In this document: one piece after another, positions 1-8,549 of the stretch
Position numbering within the stretch: position 1 is the first letter of the stretch
Layout: each line of letters begins with the position of its first letter
NCBI RefSeq assembly: GCF_004102745.1
Contig: NZ_RLII01000002.1
Coordinates: 248,001 to 312,000, forward strand
Direction: 5' to 3'
From: Acetivibrio mesophilus
GTDB taxonomy: Bacteria; Bacillota; Clostridia; Acetivibrionales; Acetivibrionaceae
Length of the DNA stretch: 64,000 nucleotides
Made by a program: the position numbers and the translations under genes
Notes under the pieces: generated by a model
What the model saw: only the letters and a program-made list of their open reading frames with translations
Database searches by the model: none
What the model was told of the DNA's origin: nothing

Positions 1-237
1 TCTTTCATACCCATTTCCAACATCAAATCCACTACATGCGTTACCTAGAGCACATCCCGGAGGTGGACCAATCCTTGTTATCAGTCTTACAAAACACTCG
101 TTAACGGAAAGAACTACCCCGGTAAAACCAGCTCCTGACTGACCGCCACTTTTAGTAAATATGGTTACAGTCTCACCTATATAATTTGACAGTAATCCTG
201 AGAAGCTGCCTCCCGAAAACCCTCCAAATTTTGACAT
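1..237 (-). CDS. Small Gly/Ser-rich spore-coat-like protein, partial
   Basis: The reading frame is open to the window edge, so only the first 79 codons are present. It begins at an ATG preceded by AAAGGAGAG, a good ribosome site. The protein starts MSKFGGFSGGSFSG and continues with GETVTIFTKSGGQSG and a hydrophobic stretch with VRLITRIGPPPG and two cysteines near the edge. It resembles short clostridial proteins with an SH3/LSm-like strand pattern often tied to the spore surface, but I cannot name the family. A SigK-like promoter lies just upstream, which fits a late sporulation role. Function is inference only. Confidence 0.6.
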   Translation of the reverse strand, partial: MSKFGGFSGGSFSGLLSNYIGETVTIFTKSGGQSGAGFTGVVLSVNECFVRLITRIGPPPGCALGNACSGFDVGNGYER

Positions 238-272
238 AAGATTCTCTCCTTTCGATACAAAACTTCTTTCTA

Positions 273-300
273 TATCTTATGTTAACTGTAATTAATGTGT
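273..300 (-). promoter_or_regulatory. Possible SigK-type promoter for the small coat-like gene
   Basis: On the minus strand the -10 CATAAGATA (273-281) fits the mother-cell SigK pattern CATANNNTA, and an AC dinucleotide lies 17 bases upstream (299-300). The match is short, so it rests partly on the coat-like nature of the gene it precedes. Confidence 0.35.
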
Positions 301-311
301 TACAAAAAAAT

Positions 312-377
312 AAAAGCTAGAAACATCGAGTCCCTTCGCTTTTACCTCTTTCATTTCACTCCAAGAAGCCAAAAAAA
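312..377 (+). repeat. Dispersed 65-bp intergenic element, copy 1
   Basis: One of three gapless copies in this window (others at 7059-7123 minus and 37158-37222 plus). The shared core is CCCTTCGCTTT, followed by a 7-bp stem with an 11-12 base loop and an A-run that merges with a terminator hairpin. Here it lies beyond the terminator of the cohesin gene. Confidence 0.75.
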
Positions 378-400
378 GAGAGACCATTTTAGTCCCTCTT
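371..400 (-). terminator. Terminator of the cohesin protein gene
   Basis: On the minus strand GAGGGAC and GTCTCTC form a 7-bp stem (one wobble) followed by seven T residues. Confidence 0.75.
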
Positions 401-430
401 AATCTTTAACATCTACATATGTATAGCATG

Positions 431-1153
431 TCATTCTACAATTTCCACTTTACCGTCTTTTAATTCACAAAAAATAGGATTCAAATCATAATCACAGAAA
501 TTGATATCGCCAAAAGCAATTAAACTGAACTTCCTTGACGCTCCACTGCCACTAAAAACATCAGATTTTATTTTGACAGTTAGTTTAGCAAAATCACCGT
601 CAGTCTTTATTAAGCCTTCTCCCTTTTGCTTGTCATCATCAAAGATCATTAGTATTTCAGAATCTTCATAAACTACGTTATAATCGAAATTATTCTTAGG
701 GTCCGTAACTATACTGCCCGGTTCTACCTTTAGAACCTCCATAACTTTACTGTCATAGTGTAGACTGAAATTCAGAGTCTGTATCCCTTGGGTAGGTATG
801 TTTTCAAATCTCACAGGTATCTCCACGGTATCACCGGGCTTGGCTTTAATTCCTCCAATTACCACATCCATCTCCCGACCGCTTTCATTGCCTGTCATTG
901 CCACTTCCACCCGTCTTAGTTCCTCATTCCAGATTACATCGACCCCCAACACATCACCTATTGCCTTTAGAGGCAAATATGTTCTTCCATTGATAGCCAC
1001 TATCGGGTCCTGGGATTGAAACTCCTCTCCTTTTACAAAAACCTTAAACGTTGCCTTTAATGCTGTCCACTGATTTGTCTCTGCTGCGTACGCCATAAAA
1101 CATGTACTTGCTAAAACGACTACAACCAAAACACATAACCATTTTTTCATCAT
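431..1153 (-). CDS. Secreted single-cohesin protein with copper-amine-oxidase-like stalk domain (OlpC-like)
   Basis: 240 residues. A signal peptide covers about 1-24 (KKWLCVLVVVVLA then AYA|A). Residues about 30-88 look like the copper amine oxidase N-terminal (stalk) domain with INGRTYLPLKAIGDVLGV. Residues about 94-240 are a cohesin: GGIKAKPGDTVEIPVRFENI, LHYDSKVMEVLKVEPG, IFDDDKQKGEGLIKTDGDFA. A cohesin binds dockerin-bearing enzymes, so the protein would hold single enzymes at or near the cell envelope. From memory the arrangement and genome position match A. thermocellus OlpC. The start is set by GAGGTG six bases before the first ATG and by a promoter that overlaps the longer upstream frame. 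No SLH domain or LPXTG signal is visible; the stalk domain is the likely wall anchor (inference). Confidence 0.85.
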   Translation of the reverse strand: MMKKWLCVLVVVVLASTCFMAYAAETNQWTALKATFKVFVKGEEFQSQDPIVAINGRTYLPLKAIGDVLGVDVIWNEELRRVEVAMTGNESGREMDVVIGGIKAKPGDTVEIPVRFENIPTQGIQTLNFSLHYDSKVMEVLKVEPGSIVTDPKNNFDYNVVYEDSEILMIFDDDKQKGEGLIKTDGDFAKLTVKIKSDVFSGSGASRKFSLIAFGDINFCDYDLNPIFCELKDGKVEIVE

Positions 1154-1184
1154 ATGCACCTCGTTTATGGTATTTTTTAAGATA

Positions 1185-1213
1185 ATTATACCACATTGAA
1201 CAAACCATGTCAC
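1185..1213 (-). promoter_or_regulatory. SigA-type promoter of the cohesin gene
   Basis: Minus strand: -35 GTGACA (1208-1213), 17-base spacer, -10 TATAAT (1185-1190). It lies between the DUF115 gene and the start at 1153. Confidence 0.75.
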
Positions 1214-1231
1214 TGTATTAAATAATAATGA

Positions 1232-3100
1232 TTACTGTTCATTAAAGAATTCCTTAAGCTTCTCAAGGCTTGAATTAAGCTTCTCATTCTGACTTAGAAT
1301 AGCGTTTATATAAACACTTTTAATATCCTCGTATTTTGTTAACGTCTTTACTGTTCTTTCCACCTCAGCTTTTATAAGATAAAAATCAATTTCCACAAGG
1401 TTCTTAAGAAGAGAATGGTATATCGGAGATTCGAGAACCCTGTCCGACATTTCATTTATTGAATTAACAGCCTTAACGAACCTTGAGCGATTTTTTGACG
1501 GATGATAAACATCTCTCCTAAGGTAGTCTACCGTCTCAATTTGCCTTATAGAGAGCTGTTCAAGCCTTCTTATCTCCCTCTGAACATCTGCCCTGTAGTC
1601 CTGAACTTTTGAAGCAATTGAAGCAGAGAATCTCCCTTCCTCATGCAACAATTTGATATTATTTTTAACACCAGCATCAGATAACTTACATTTCTCTAAG
1701 GCAGCTTCAAGAGTTTCATTTCGAGCATATGAAATATTCAGTCCTCCTTCAGTAGCATTTATTATCGTAGTCTTTTCCCCAACCTTTTCAAAATACCCTT
1801 CAAACCAGTTTCTAATTGCAAGAAAAGGTCGGGTAGTATATACCTCATTTCCATAAATATCCTTAGTAAGGATATATCCTCTTTTTTGAATATCTTCGGT
1901 ATTGTTTATGATTGTCCCCGGTGCTTGGCCCGCATACATGCTTCCAAAAGTAAAAGCCATGTCTTGTCCGATAATTATAATGGGATCGCAGCCCATCTTA
2001 AATAAAATATCAAAGCAAGTATTGGCAACCGACGGTCCACTAAGGAAAAAGTCTGTCTTAATATTTGCATACTCAAAGAAGCCTGCCGTATACATGTCAA
2101 CGGGATAATTCATAACAAATTTGGGGCCGGTATAGCCCTTTACAGAATATGTAGATACCTGATTTGAATAAATAAAATAGGTATCCTTGTTCTTTACATT
2201 TTTATGTATATCCCCTTCTTTATCCCCCGCATCTATTCCCACCATAAAATGCGGCGACAAACCAAAGCTTTCCATAATCCGCACCGCTGTTCCTGCTGCC
2301 ATGATAACACATTTATCCTCGAGACCTTTTAGATGGTGGATGTTTTTCTCAAGGGAAGGTCCTGCCGATACCAATATACCTGGAATACCTTTAAATTTGT
2401 CGATTAGGATTCCAGCATCGGATGCTTCATAAATCTTATTAAGATTCTTTATATTATTGTGTACCCACAGCCCTCCAAAACCCCTTCTAGTTGCAATATC
2501 CACAGTGAAATTGTTCGCAAGCTTAATAAAACTGTCCCTAAGCTCGTCCCACATATGGGGAAACATTTCTCCATATACCTCAAAGGGCTGCACTTGAATG
2601 CCACCCTTTTCCGTATCCCAGAACAAGGAATTTATCCTGTCCAGTATGACATCCAGGTCTTCATCCACAATGATTTCAGCCTTTTTAATAATGGGTTCGA
2701 GATTCCTTATAGAGAGAATCTGATAAAACAAATCCATATTAGGTTCAACTATAATAACTTTTTTATTTGGAAAGCTTGTAAGAAGTACTTCAAGATGAAA
2801 TGCCATCCCCATTCCAAAGACAATATCTGCCTTGTTTGAGGGGTCAATATATTTATCAATCCAGGCATAAGCCTCATTAATCGGGTCTTCATGGTCACAG
2901 AGCAAATAATCCTTCTTAAAGCACCTTGCCATAATGTTTATCACAAGCTCGTCTTGACGTGCCAGAAGTATTCTTTCCACCGAATTGTCCTTTGGAGCAT
3001 ACTCTCCCTTAATATATCTGTCAAGTTTATTGTATGTATCAGGCTGGTATTCCTTTAAGAGAGACAGATTCCTTTCCAACACTTCACTCATAGCAATCAC
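1232..3100 (-). CDS. Maf/MptE-like DUF115 protein (motility-accessory-factor type)
   Basis: 622 residues with the 6-hydroxymethylpterin pyrophosphokinase MptE-like (DUF115) core: LVSAGPSLEKN near 240, VGIDAGD near 280 and a conserved SVANTCFDI block near 360. Proteins of this group in Firmicutes include flagellin glycosylation (Maf) factors acting in the cytoplasm; the substrate here cannot be told. The C-terminal 150 residues are helical and charged. Translation may begin at GTG 3100 or at ATG 3091; GAGGAAAGA precedes both and the GTG has closer spacing. No flagellar gene is nearby. It sits between nrdR and the cohesin gene, the latter with its own promoter. Confidence 0.75.
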   Translation of the reverse strand: MIAMSEVLERNLSLLKEYQPDTYNKLDRYIKGEYAPKDNSVERILLARQDELVINIMARCFKKDYLLCDHEDPINEAYAWIDKYIDPSNKADIVFGMGMAFHLEVLLTSFPNKKVIIVEPNMDLFYQILSIRNLEPIIKKAEIIVDEDLDVILDRINSLFWDTEKGGIQVQPFEVYGEMFPHMWDELRDSFIKLANNFTVDIATRRGFGGLWVHNNIKNLNKIYEASDAGILIDKFKGIPGILVSAGPSLEKNIHHLKGLEDKCVIMAAGTAVRIMESFGLSPHFMVGIDAGDKEGDIHKNVKNKDTYFIYSNQVSTYSVKGYTGPKFVMNYPVDMYTAGFFEYANIKTDFFLSGPSVANTCFDILFKMGCDPIIIIGQDMAFTFGSMYAGQAPGTIINNTEDIQKRGYILTKDIYGNEVYTTRPFLAIRNWFEGYFEKVGEKTTIINATEGGLNISYARNETLEAALEKCKLSDAGVKNNIKLLHEEGRFSASIASKVQDYRADVQREIRRLEQLSIRQIETVDYLRRDVYHPSKNRSRFVKAVNSINEMSDRVLESPIYHSLLKNLVEIDFYLIKAEVERTVKTLTKYEDIKSVYINAILSQNEKLNSSLEKLKEFFNEQ

Positions 3101-3146
3101 TCTTTCCTCATTTGTGAATTAGATTTGTTACTGCGTCCCAATATTC

Positions 3147-3602
3147 TTATTTCTCGTTTAGAAGCTTGCGAAGCTCGTCCATAAATGTATTTATATCCTT
3201 AAATTGCCTGTACACCGATGCAAACCGCACATAAGCGACTTCATCTAGGTTTTTCAGCTTTGCCATTACCATTTCTCCGATATGCTTGGATGTAACTTCC
3301 CTCTGCAAAGAATTGCAAATCTGACTTTCAATGTCTTCAACCAGTTTCTCCAACTGGCCAATAGATACCGGTCTTTTTTCACATGCCCTTAAAACTCCGT
3401 TCAAAAGCTTCTCTCGGTTAAAAGTCTGCCTGCTCTTATCCTTTTTTATGACCATAATAGGCAGACTCTCGACCTTCTCATAAGTAGTAAACCTTTTTGC
3501 GCACTTGGAGCATTCTCTTCTCCTTCGTATTGCCGAACCTTCATCTGTTGGCCTTGAGTCGATAACCTTATCCTCTATAAAACCGCAATATGGGCACTTC
3601 AT
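3147..3602 (-). CDS. nrdR: Transcriptional repressor NrdR
   Basis: 151 residues, the usual family length. An N-terminal zinc ribbon (CPYCG at 3-7, CSKC near 32-35) is followed by an ATP-cone domain (residues about 49-139) with the typical [19 protein letters not shown] start. NrdR binds ATP/dATP and represses ribonucleotide reductase genes. The start ATG follows GAAGGAGGGATG with good spacing. It lies downstream of the sigG-ylmC block, a common clostridial arrangement. Confidence 0.95.
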   Translation of the reverse strand: MKCPYCGFIEDKVIDSRPTDEGSAIRRRRECSKCAKRFTTYEKVESLPIMVIKKDKSRQTFNREKLLNGVLRACEKRPVSIGQLEKLVEDIESQICNSLQREVTSKHIGEMVMAKLKNLDEVAYVRFASVYRQFKDINTFMDELRKLLNEK

Positions 3603-3733
3603 TACATCCCTCCTTCTACAATTACCCTATGAAATCAGCTTTTATAGTACATTAATTTGCATCAAATACTAAATCTTATTATATATAATACACTATAAAC
3701 AGTTTTAAATAAATACTATTATTGATTTAGTAT

Positions 3734-3994
3734 TTATTCAAAGTGTTTTCTTATAAACCTATCATCCATTTCCACCAAAATGATATCTTCTCCGATCTTT
3801 TTAATCTTTTCCCAGGGTATTACGCATTCGTTCTCTCTTCCGATAAGCCCAAGCAGTCTTCCACCGCCGGGAATCACAATCGCTTCAATTCTACCGCTTT
3901 GGAGATTTATCTCCACGTCACCTACGAATCCAAGCCTCCTTCCGTCCTTTATATTAATTACTTCCTTTTCTCTAAAGTCAGACGTCCTGTTCAT
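3734..3994 (-). CDS. YlmC/YmxH family PRC-barrel sporulation protein
   Basis: 86 residues forming one PRC-barrel-like domain (GRRLGFVGDVEINLQSGRI, GGGRLLGLIGRENE). The YlmC/YmxH family is sporulation-linked and in Bacillus and Clostridium lies right after sigG, as here. The molecular role is unknown. Start preceded by GGTGGTG. About 235 bases separate it from the sigG stop. Confidence 0.85.
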   Translation of the reverse strand: MNRTSDFREKEVINIKDGRRLGFVGDVEINLQSGRIEAIVIPGGGRLLGLIGRENECVIPWEKIKKIGEDIILVEMDDRFIRKHFE

Positions 3995-4103
3995 GATATC
4001 ACCACCGCATACTGTTACTTAAACCTCTACGTTAATATATGATTTTATGGAAAATGATATGTTATAAGGATTTTATTGTCTTATTAATATTGTCCTATTA
4101 ATT

Positions 4104-4150
4104 AAGGAGTCATAGGCCAGCGAATATGTTGCACTGTTCCTTGACTCCTT
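4104..4150 (-). terminator. Hairpin after sigG, possible terminator
   Basis: Perfect 9-bp outer stem AAGGAGTCA/TGACTCCTT with further imperfect pairing inside. The U-tract is weak (TTAATTAAT), so termination is uncertain. Confidence 0.4.
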
Positions 4151-4228
4151 TATTATAGATCTAAACCTACTATTTTTAGACTCTGACTTTTCATATAAGA
4201 CTGACTACCTTTTTCTTTTAGAAACCTA

Positions 4229-5002
4229 CTAAATATATTTTCTCATATGCATGAGTGCAGTTTTCTCAAGCCTTGAAACCTGTGCCTGGGATATCCCGAT
4301 TTCTTCAGCGACTTCCATCTGGGTTCTACCGTCAAAAAAGCGCAGATTCAATATAAGCTTTTCCCGGTCATTGAGCTTTCTCATAGCTTCACTTAGAGCT
4401 ATACCTTCAAGCCAGTTTTCATCATGATTTTTTTCGTCCTTAACCTGATCCATTACATAAATTGCATCTCCGCCATCATGGTACACAGATTCAAACAGGG
4501 AAATGGGATCTTGTATTGCATCTAAGGCAAACACAATATCTTCCTTTGCGATGCCCAGCTCTTTAGCAATCTCCTCTATGGTAGGCTCTTTTGAATTCTT
4601 GTTCGTAAGCCTTTCTTTTGCTTGAAGCGCTTTATAGGCAATATCTCTTAAGGATCTGCTTACACGGATGGAGTTGTTGTCCCTTAGATACCTTCGTATT
4701 TCTCCAATTATCATGGGGACAGCATATGTTGAAAACTTAACATTCTGAGTAACATCAAAATTGTCAATTGCCTTAATAAGACCTATACAACCAACCTGAA
4801 AAAGGTCATCAACATATTCTCCTCTATTGTTAAATCTTTGTATAACACTTAATACAAGCCTCAGATTTCCCTTTATAAATTCCTCTCTTGCCGAGGTATC
4901 TCCATTATGCATTCTTTCGAAGAGAACCTTTTTTTGTTCATTGCTAAGTACTGGCAGTTTAGATGTATTCACACCACATATTTCAACTTTATTGATAAGC
5001 AT
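4229..5002 (-). CDS. sigG: Forespore sigma factor SigG
   Basis: 257 residues. The N-terminus INKVEICGVNTSKLPVLS is the SigG signature. Sigma-70 region 2 (about 45-115, DLFQVGCIGLIKAIDNFD), region 3 and region 4 with the helix-turn-helix MEVAEEIGISQAQVSRLEK follow. It directs late forespore transcription after engulfment. GGGAGG sits eight bases before the ATG at 5002, which fits the family length better than the longer upstream frame. It follows sigE and has its own upstream region with a SigF/SigG-like promoter. Confidence 0.95.
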   Translation of the reverse strand: MLINKVEICGVNTSKLPVLSNEQKKVLFERMHNGDTSAREEFIKGNLRLVLSVIQRFNNRGEYVDDLFQVGCIGLIKAIDNFDVTQNVKFSTYAVPMIIGEIRRYLRDNNSIRVSRSLRDIAYKALQAKERLTNKNSKEPTIEEIAKELGIAKEDIVFALDAIQDPISLFESVYHDGGDAIYVMDQVKDEKNHDENWLEGIALSEAMRKLNDREKLILNLRFFDGRTQMEVAEEIGISQAQVSRLEKTALMHMRKYI

Positions 5003-5038
5003 AGAAAAAACCTCCCGGCAATAATTTAAAGTCAGTAT

Positions 5039-5067
5039 CATTATTGCCACGAAGGTCATTTTTATAC
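5039..5067 (-). promoter_or_regulatory. SigF/SigG-like promoter of sigG
   Basis: Minus strand: -35 GTATA (5063-5067), 14-base spacer, -10 GGCAATAATG (5039-5048), close to the forespore consensus GYWTA / GGNRANANTW. It fits the known forespore control of sigG. Confidence 0.5.
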
Positions 5068-5162
5068 TGCTAAAAAGACTACAAAATTTCACAAAAACAC
5101 CTTGACAAGACCTGTACTTGTTGCAAATTCTAAGGCTGAATTTATCTTGTATTTTTTTACAA

Positions 5163-5897
5163 TTACACCATCCTGCTTATTTCTTTTCTTAATCTACTGA
5201 TAATCTTTTTTTCCAATCTAGAAATATATGACTGGGAAATCCCAAGCATATCGGCCACTTCCTTCTGGGTCTTTTCAACTCCACCATTTGTAAGTCCAAA
5301 CCTTAGCTCCATTATCTTTTTTTCCCTTAAGGACAGCTTTTTCATTGCCATTGCAAGAAGCTCTCTGTCTATCTCATCCTCAATACTTCTATGGATTAGG
5401 TCATTCTCCGTTCCAAGAATATCCGAAAGAAGCAGCTCATTTCCGTCCCAATCTATGTTTAGCGGCTCATCTATTGAAATCTCCGTCTTCATCCTGTTGT
5501 TTCGCCTCAGGTACATAAGTATTTCATTTTCAATACACCTTGAGGCATATGTAGCAAGCTTTATGTTCTTATTGGGGTTAAAGGTGTTAATCGCTTTGAT
5601 AAGCCCAATAGTACCAATGGAGACAAGGTCCTCCACCCCTACCCCAGTATTCTCAAATTTTCTGGCAATATAAACCACAAGCCTCAAGTTTCTTTCTATC
5701 AAAATTGATTTTACTCCAAAATCGCTTTTCTCAAGCTTGCTTAAAAGATAGGTTTCCTCATCATTGGTCAGCGGCGGCGGAAGAGCCTCACTCCCCCCAA
5801 TGTAGTAAATAGGATAATTGTTGTAAAGTTTCAGTTTGCTCAGCAAATTAATATACCTTACCATCAGCGAAAGCCTCAGCTTCTTAAAAAAGACCAT
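5163..5897 (-). CDS. sigE: Mother-cell sigma factor SigE (pro-SigE)
   Basis: 244 residues. Residues 1-30 are an amphipathic pro-sequence ending near [13 protein letters not shown], where SpoIIGA cleaves. Sigma region 2 follows ([36 protein letters not shown]), then region 4 with [20 protein letters not shown]. SigE runs early mother-cell gene expression. It lies 50 bases after spoIIGA, its processing protease, as in the spoIIG operons of Bacillus and Clostridium. Confidence 0.96.
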   Translation of the reverse strand: MVFFKKLRLSLMVRYINLLSKLKLYNNYPIYYIGGSEALPPPLTNDEETYLLSKLEKSDFGVKSILIERNLRLVVYIARKFENTGVGVEDLVSIGTIGLIKAINTFNPNKNIKLATYASRCIENEILMYLRRNNRMKTEISIDEPLNIDWDGNELLLSDILGTENDLIHRSIEDEIDRELLAMAMKKLSLREKKIMELRFGLTNGGVEKTQKEVADMLGISQSYISRLEKKIISRLRKEISRMV

Positions 5898-5947
5898 ATC
5901 ATATTCCCCTTTCGTAATAATTATATTGGTAGTTGAAAAGTTGTTAT

Positions 5948-6841
5948 CTAAACTAGCTCCGGGCTAAGAAGTGCATTATAGTTATTATTCTTAGACAGCG
6001 CTCTGTTATAAATACCGATAATCACATCCGTTACTCCCTTCTTCTCCGTATTTTCCCCCACCTCAATATAGTCCGGTCTGAATCCAATCAACATTCCATT
6101 CTCTTTACCCAGAGATGTAAAGGGTATGAGTCTGAACCTGGACAACCACCTAGAGTCGGATACAATTTGAGTCACACTGTCTAAATCATTTTCCTTTGCC
6201 TCATCAAAAATACTCTGAATCTCCATGGGCAGTATATTCTTTATGGCATTAAACTCTACAACTACCACAGGTGAGTTGGTCAACGGATCATAAAGGGAAT
6301 TGCCGGTATCAACCAGAGCATGCAAATCGATGGTCCCCTTTCCGAAAGCAATTTTCAAAGGTATCAGAAGCTTTTCCTTCGAGAATCTTTGCTGTACTAT
6401 GTCCCAGAAGATCTTTATGATTATCCCGACAGTTGCTACAGTAAAAAAGAGAGTAGTTCCTTTTGAACTCCATATGTATACTATTCCATTCCTAATGAAT
6501 CCTCCCGTTTGATTGAGATAGAGGAATGCAAAAGCGGCACCTGCAAATATAAATGTTGAAACATAGAATACTGCCAGTGTCTTAATAAAAAGTCCTAGCT
6601 TTTCCGGAGAAAAAGCTATCGCAATAATTAAAAGGGACAAAGCAAATTTAGCTAAAGTGGTATAATACATCTTTAAATCAGGCATCAAAATCAGGACAAC
6701 AACATATATCGCTCCTACCAGAGCTCCCAAAAACAATCTAAGATGAGATGTTTTGTGTCTTATGAACTTAGCAGTAAGCAATAGTATAAGATAATTCATA
6801 ACTATGTTTTCCATCACCAATACATCAATGTATATTTTCAT
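5948..6841 (-). CDS. spoIIGA: Pro-SigE processing protease SpoIIGA
   Basis: 297 residues. Five hydrophobic segments span about residues 1-150, followed by an aspartic-protease-like C-terminal domain with [13 protein letters not shown] near 190, the single D-T-G motif of this family. It cleaves pro-SigE at the septum after activation by SpoIIR. The start [17 protein letters not shown] at 6841 follows GGGGGTTGAGAGA and matches the family N-terminus; an upstream in-frame ATG at 6871 adds ten atypical residues. Confidence 0.93.
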   Translation of the reverse strand: MKIYIDVLVMENIVMNYLILLLTAKFIRHKTSHLRLFLGALVGAIYVVVLILMPDLKMYYTTLAKFALSLLIIAIAFSPEKLGLFIKTLAVFYVSTFIFAGAAFAFLYLNQTGGFIRNGIVYIWSSKGTTLFFTVATVGIIIKIFWDIVQQRFSKEKLLIPLKIAFGKGTIDLHALVDTGNSLYDPLTNSPVVVVEFNAIKNILPMEIQSIFDEAKENDLDSVTQIVSDSRWLSRFRLIPFTSLGKENGMLIGFRPDYIEVGENTEKKGVTDVIIGIYNRALSKNNNYNALLSPELV

Positions 6842-6952
6842 TCTCTCAACCCCCAAATCTGGCAAAAGCATAGAGAAATTTTTTCTTATAACACCTTACA
6901 TAAAACACTATCCTAAATAACATATATGCAAAAGCATGTATTTTTATTATTG

Positions 6953-7019
6953 ATTATACAGATAAATTTATATTTATTTTGTAAAACTGAAGCATAGAAT
7001 AAAAAAATCTTATGACAAA
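6953..7019 (-). promoter_or_regulatory. spoIIG promoter with long spacer and Spo0A-like box
   Basis: Minus strand: -35 TTTACA (6980-6985), 21-base spacer, -10 TATAAT (6953-6958). TTTGTCATA at 7011-7019 resembles a Spo0A box (TGTCGAA). An over-long spacer is known for the B. subtilis spoIIG promoter, which Spo0A activates. Confidence 0.5.
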
Positions 7020-7065
7020 AAAGCGCAGGAGTATATCCTTTTCGATATACTCCTGCGCTTTTTTA
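7017..7065. terminator. Strong symmetric terminator after ftsZ
   Basis: Near-perfect 17-bp hairpin (AAGCGCAGGAGTATATC and its complement) flanked by an A-run and a T-run, so it can stop transcription on both strands. It separates ftsZ from the spoIIG operon. Confidence 0.9.
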
Positions 7066-7123
7066 GCCCCTTAGAATGAAATAAAAGAGACTAAAGCGAA
7101 GGGCCTCAATGTCCCTAGCTTTT
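7059..7123 (-). repeat. Dispersed 65-bp intergenic element, copy 2
   Basis: Read on the minus strand it aligns without gaps to the copies at 312-377 and 37158-37222, starting AAAAGCTAG and ending in the A-run of the ftsZ terminator. Here it forms the 3' untranslated end of ftsZ. Confidence 0.75.
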
Positions 7124-7138
7124 ATAGTTAAAAAGTAT

Positions 7139-8236
7139 TTACTTAAACCTATTCCTTCTTAAGAAAGTCGGTATCTCCAACTCATCCGATCCTACCTGAG
7201 TTGTCGAAGTCTTTTCAGCTTGAGCTGCAGTAGAAGGCGTATTCTCTGCCACAGCTGGCTTTTCAGGCTTCCTAATCACAGGAACCTTGTCAAACCCTGT
7301 AGCAATTACAGTGATTAGAATCTCATCCTTTAAATTCTCATCGATAACTGCTCCAAAAATAATATTTGCATCAGGGTCCGCCGATTTCTGCACCAACTCA
7401 GCTGCAGTATTAACTTCAAACAATCCAAGATCGGCTCCGCCGGTAATATTAAGCAGAACCCCTCTTGCCCCTTCAATAGATGTCTCTAAAAGAGGACTTT
7501 GAATTGCCTGCCTAGCTGCCTCTTCAGCTCTGTTATCGCCGGATGCCCTTCCAATACCCATATGGGCAAGACCTGTGTCAAGCATAATTGTTTTGACATC
7601 TGCAAAGTCTAGATTTACCAGACCAGGTACAGCTATAAGGTCGGATATACCCTGCACACCCTGTCTTAATACATCATCCGCTATCTTGAAGGCATCAACA
7701 ATGGACGTCTTCTTTTCAGCCACCTGAAGCAACCTGTCATTCGGTATTGTAACCAGAGTATCAACAGTATTTTTAAGGGTTTCTACTCCTCTTTCAGCAT
7801 GCTGCATCCTCTTCCTACCTTCAAACATAAAGGGCTTTGTTACTACTCCGACAGTTAGAATGCCCATTTCCTTGGCAATCTCTGCAACTACAGGAGCAGC
7901 TCCGGTTCCTGTTCCTCCGCCCATACCGGCAGTTACAAAAACCATATCCGCACCTTTAATTGCCTGAGCAATTTCATCCCTACTCTCATTGGCAGCCTTT
8001 TCGCCAATTTCGGGATTAGCTCCCGCTCCAAGTCCCTTTGTCAATTTGTCGCCAATTTGTATCTTTGTGTTTGCTTTCGATAAAAATAAAGCCTGTTTAT
8101 CAGTATTTATTGCAATAAATTCCACTCCACGCAGTCCTGCAGTTATCATTCTATTAACAGCATTGTTTCCTCCACCACCAACACCAATAACTCTTATCTG
8201 GGCAAATTGTTCCATATCAATATCAAACTCCAGCAA
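7139..8236 (-). CDS. ftsZ: Cell division GTPase FtsZ
   Basis: 365 residues. The tubulin-like GTPase domain shows [13 protein letters not shown] near 18-30, the GTP-binding [12 protein letters not shown] loop near 105-116 and NLDFADVK; the C-terminal conserved peptide is [15 protein letters not shown]. FtsZ forms the division ring at mid-cell and at polar septa in sporulation. Translation starts at TTG 8236, preceded by GGGGGA at seven bases. A variable Ala/Pro/Thr linker (about 320-350) precedes the tail. Confidence 0.97.
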   Translation of the reverse strand: MLEFDIDMEQFAQIRVIGVGGGGNNAVNRMITAGLRGVEFIAINTDKQALFLSKANTKIQIGDKLTKGLGAGANPEIGEKAANESRDEIAQAIKGADMVFVTAGMGGGTGTGAAPVVAEIAKEMGILTVGVVTKPFMFEGRKRMQHAERGVETLKNTVDTLVTIPNDRLLQVAEKKTSIVDAFKIADDVLRQGVQGISDLIAVPGLVNLDFADVKTIMLDTGLAHMGIGRASGDNRAEEAARQAIQSPLLETSIEGARGVLLNITGGADLGLFEVNTAAELVQKSADPDANIIFGAVIDENLKDEILITVIATGFDKVPVIRKPEKPAVAENTPSTAAQAEKTSTTQVGSDELEIPTFLRRNRFK

Positions 8237-8549
8237 CTTAAGTCCCCCTTCTTTTTCATTCGTAATAGAAAAACTTTACTTGTGTTTCTATGCCAATTTA
8301 TATAGATATCATTCAAAGTTCATAATTTGGGTAACATTTATTCCCTCAATACTTAATAATATATTAATATTAGAGATTACGCAAGATTGTATTTTAAGTA
8401 TTGCATCCATTATTTATAACTTGATATATACATCTTGTATTTAACTTGATATATTCATCGGTAAAAATCAAAAAAATATATACATATAATTATAAAGAAT
8501 TATATTCGAAATCTTTAAAAATGTGTATTCGAAAAATAGAACTAATATG
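8237..8549 (-). other. ftsA-ftsZ intergenic region
   Basis: 313 very AT-rich bases with no coding potential. It holds a SigA-type promoter at 8356-8384 and two 18-base direct repeats (one mismatch) at 8417-8434 and 8442-8459, 25 bases from start to start. Confidence 0.6.
8356..8384 (-). promoter_or_regulatory. SigA-type promoter of ftsZ
   Basis: Minus strand: -35 TTGCGT (8379-8384), 17-base spacer, -10 TATTAT (8356-8361), about 115 bases before the ftsZ start. Confidence 0.55.

Noticed and set aside
1154-1213. In-frame upstream start of the cohesin gene
   Set aside because: It lies within a strong SigA-type promoter and would hide the signal peptide.
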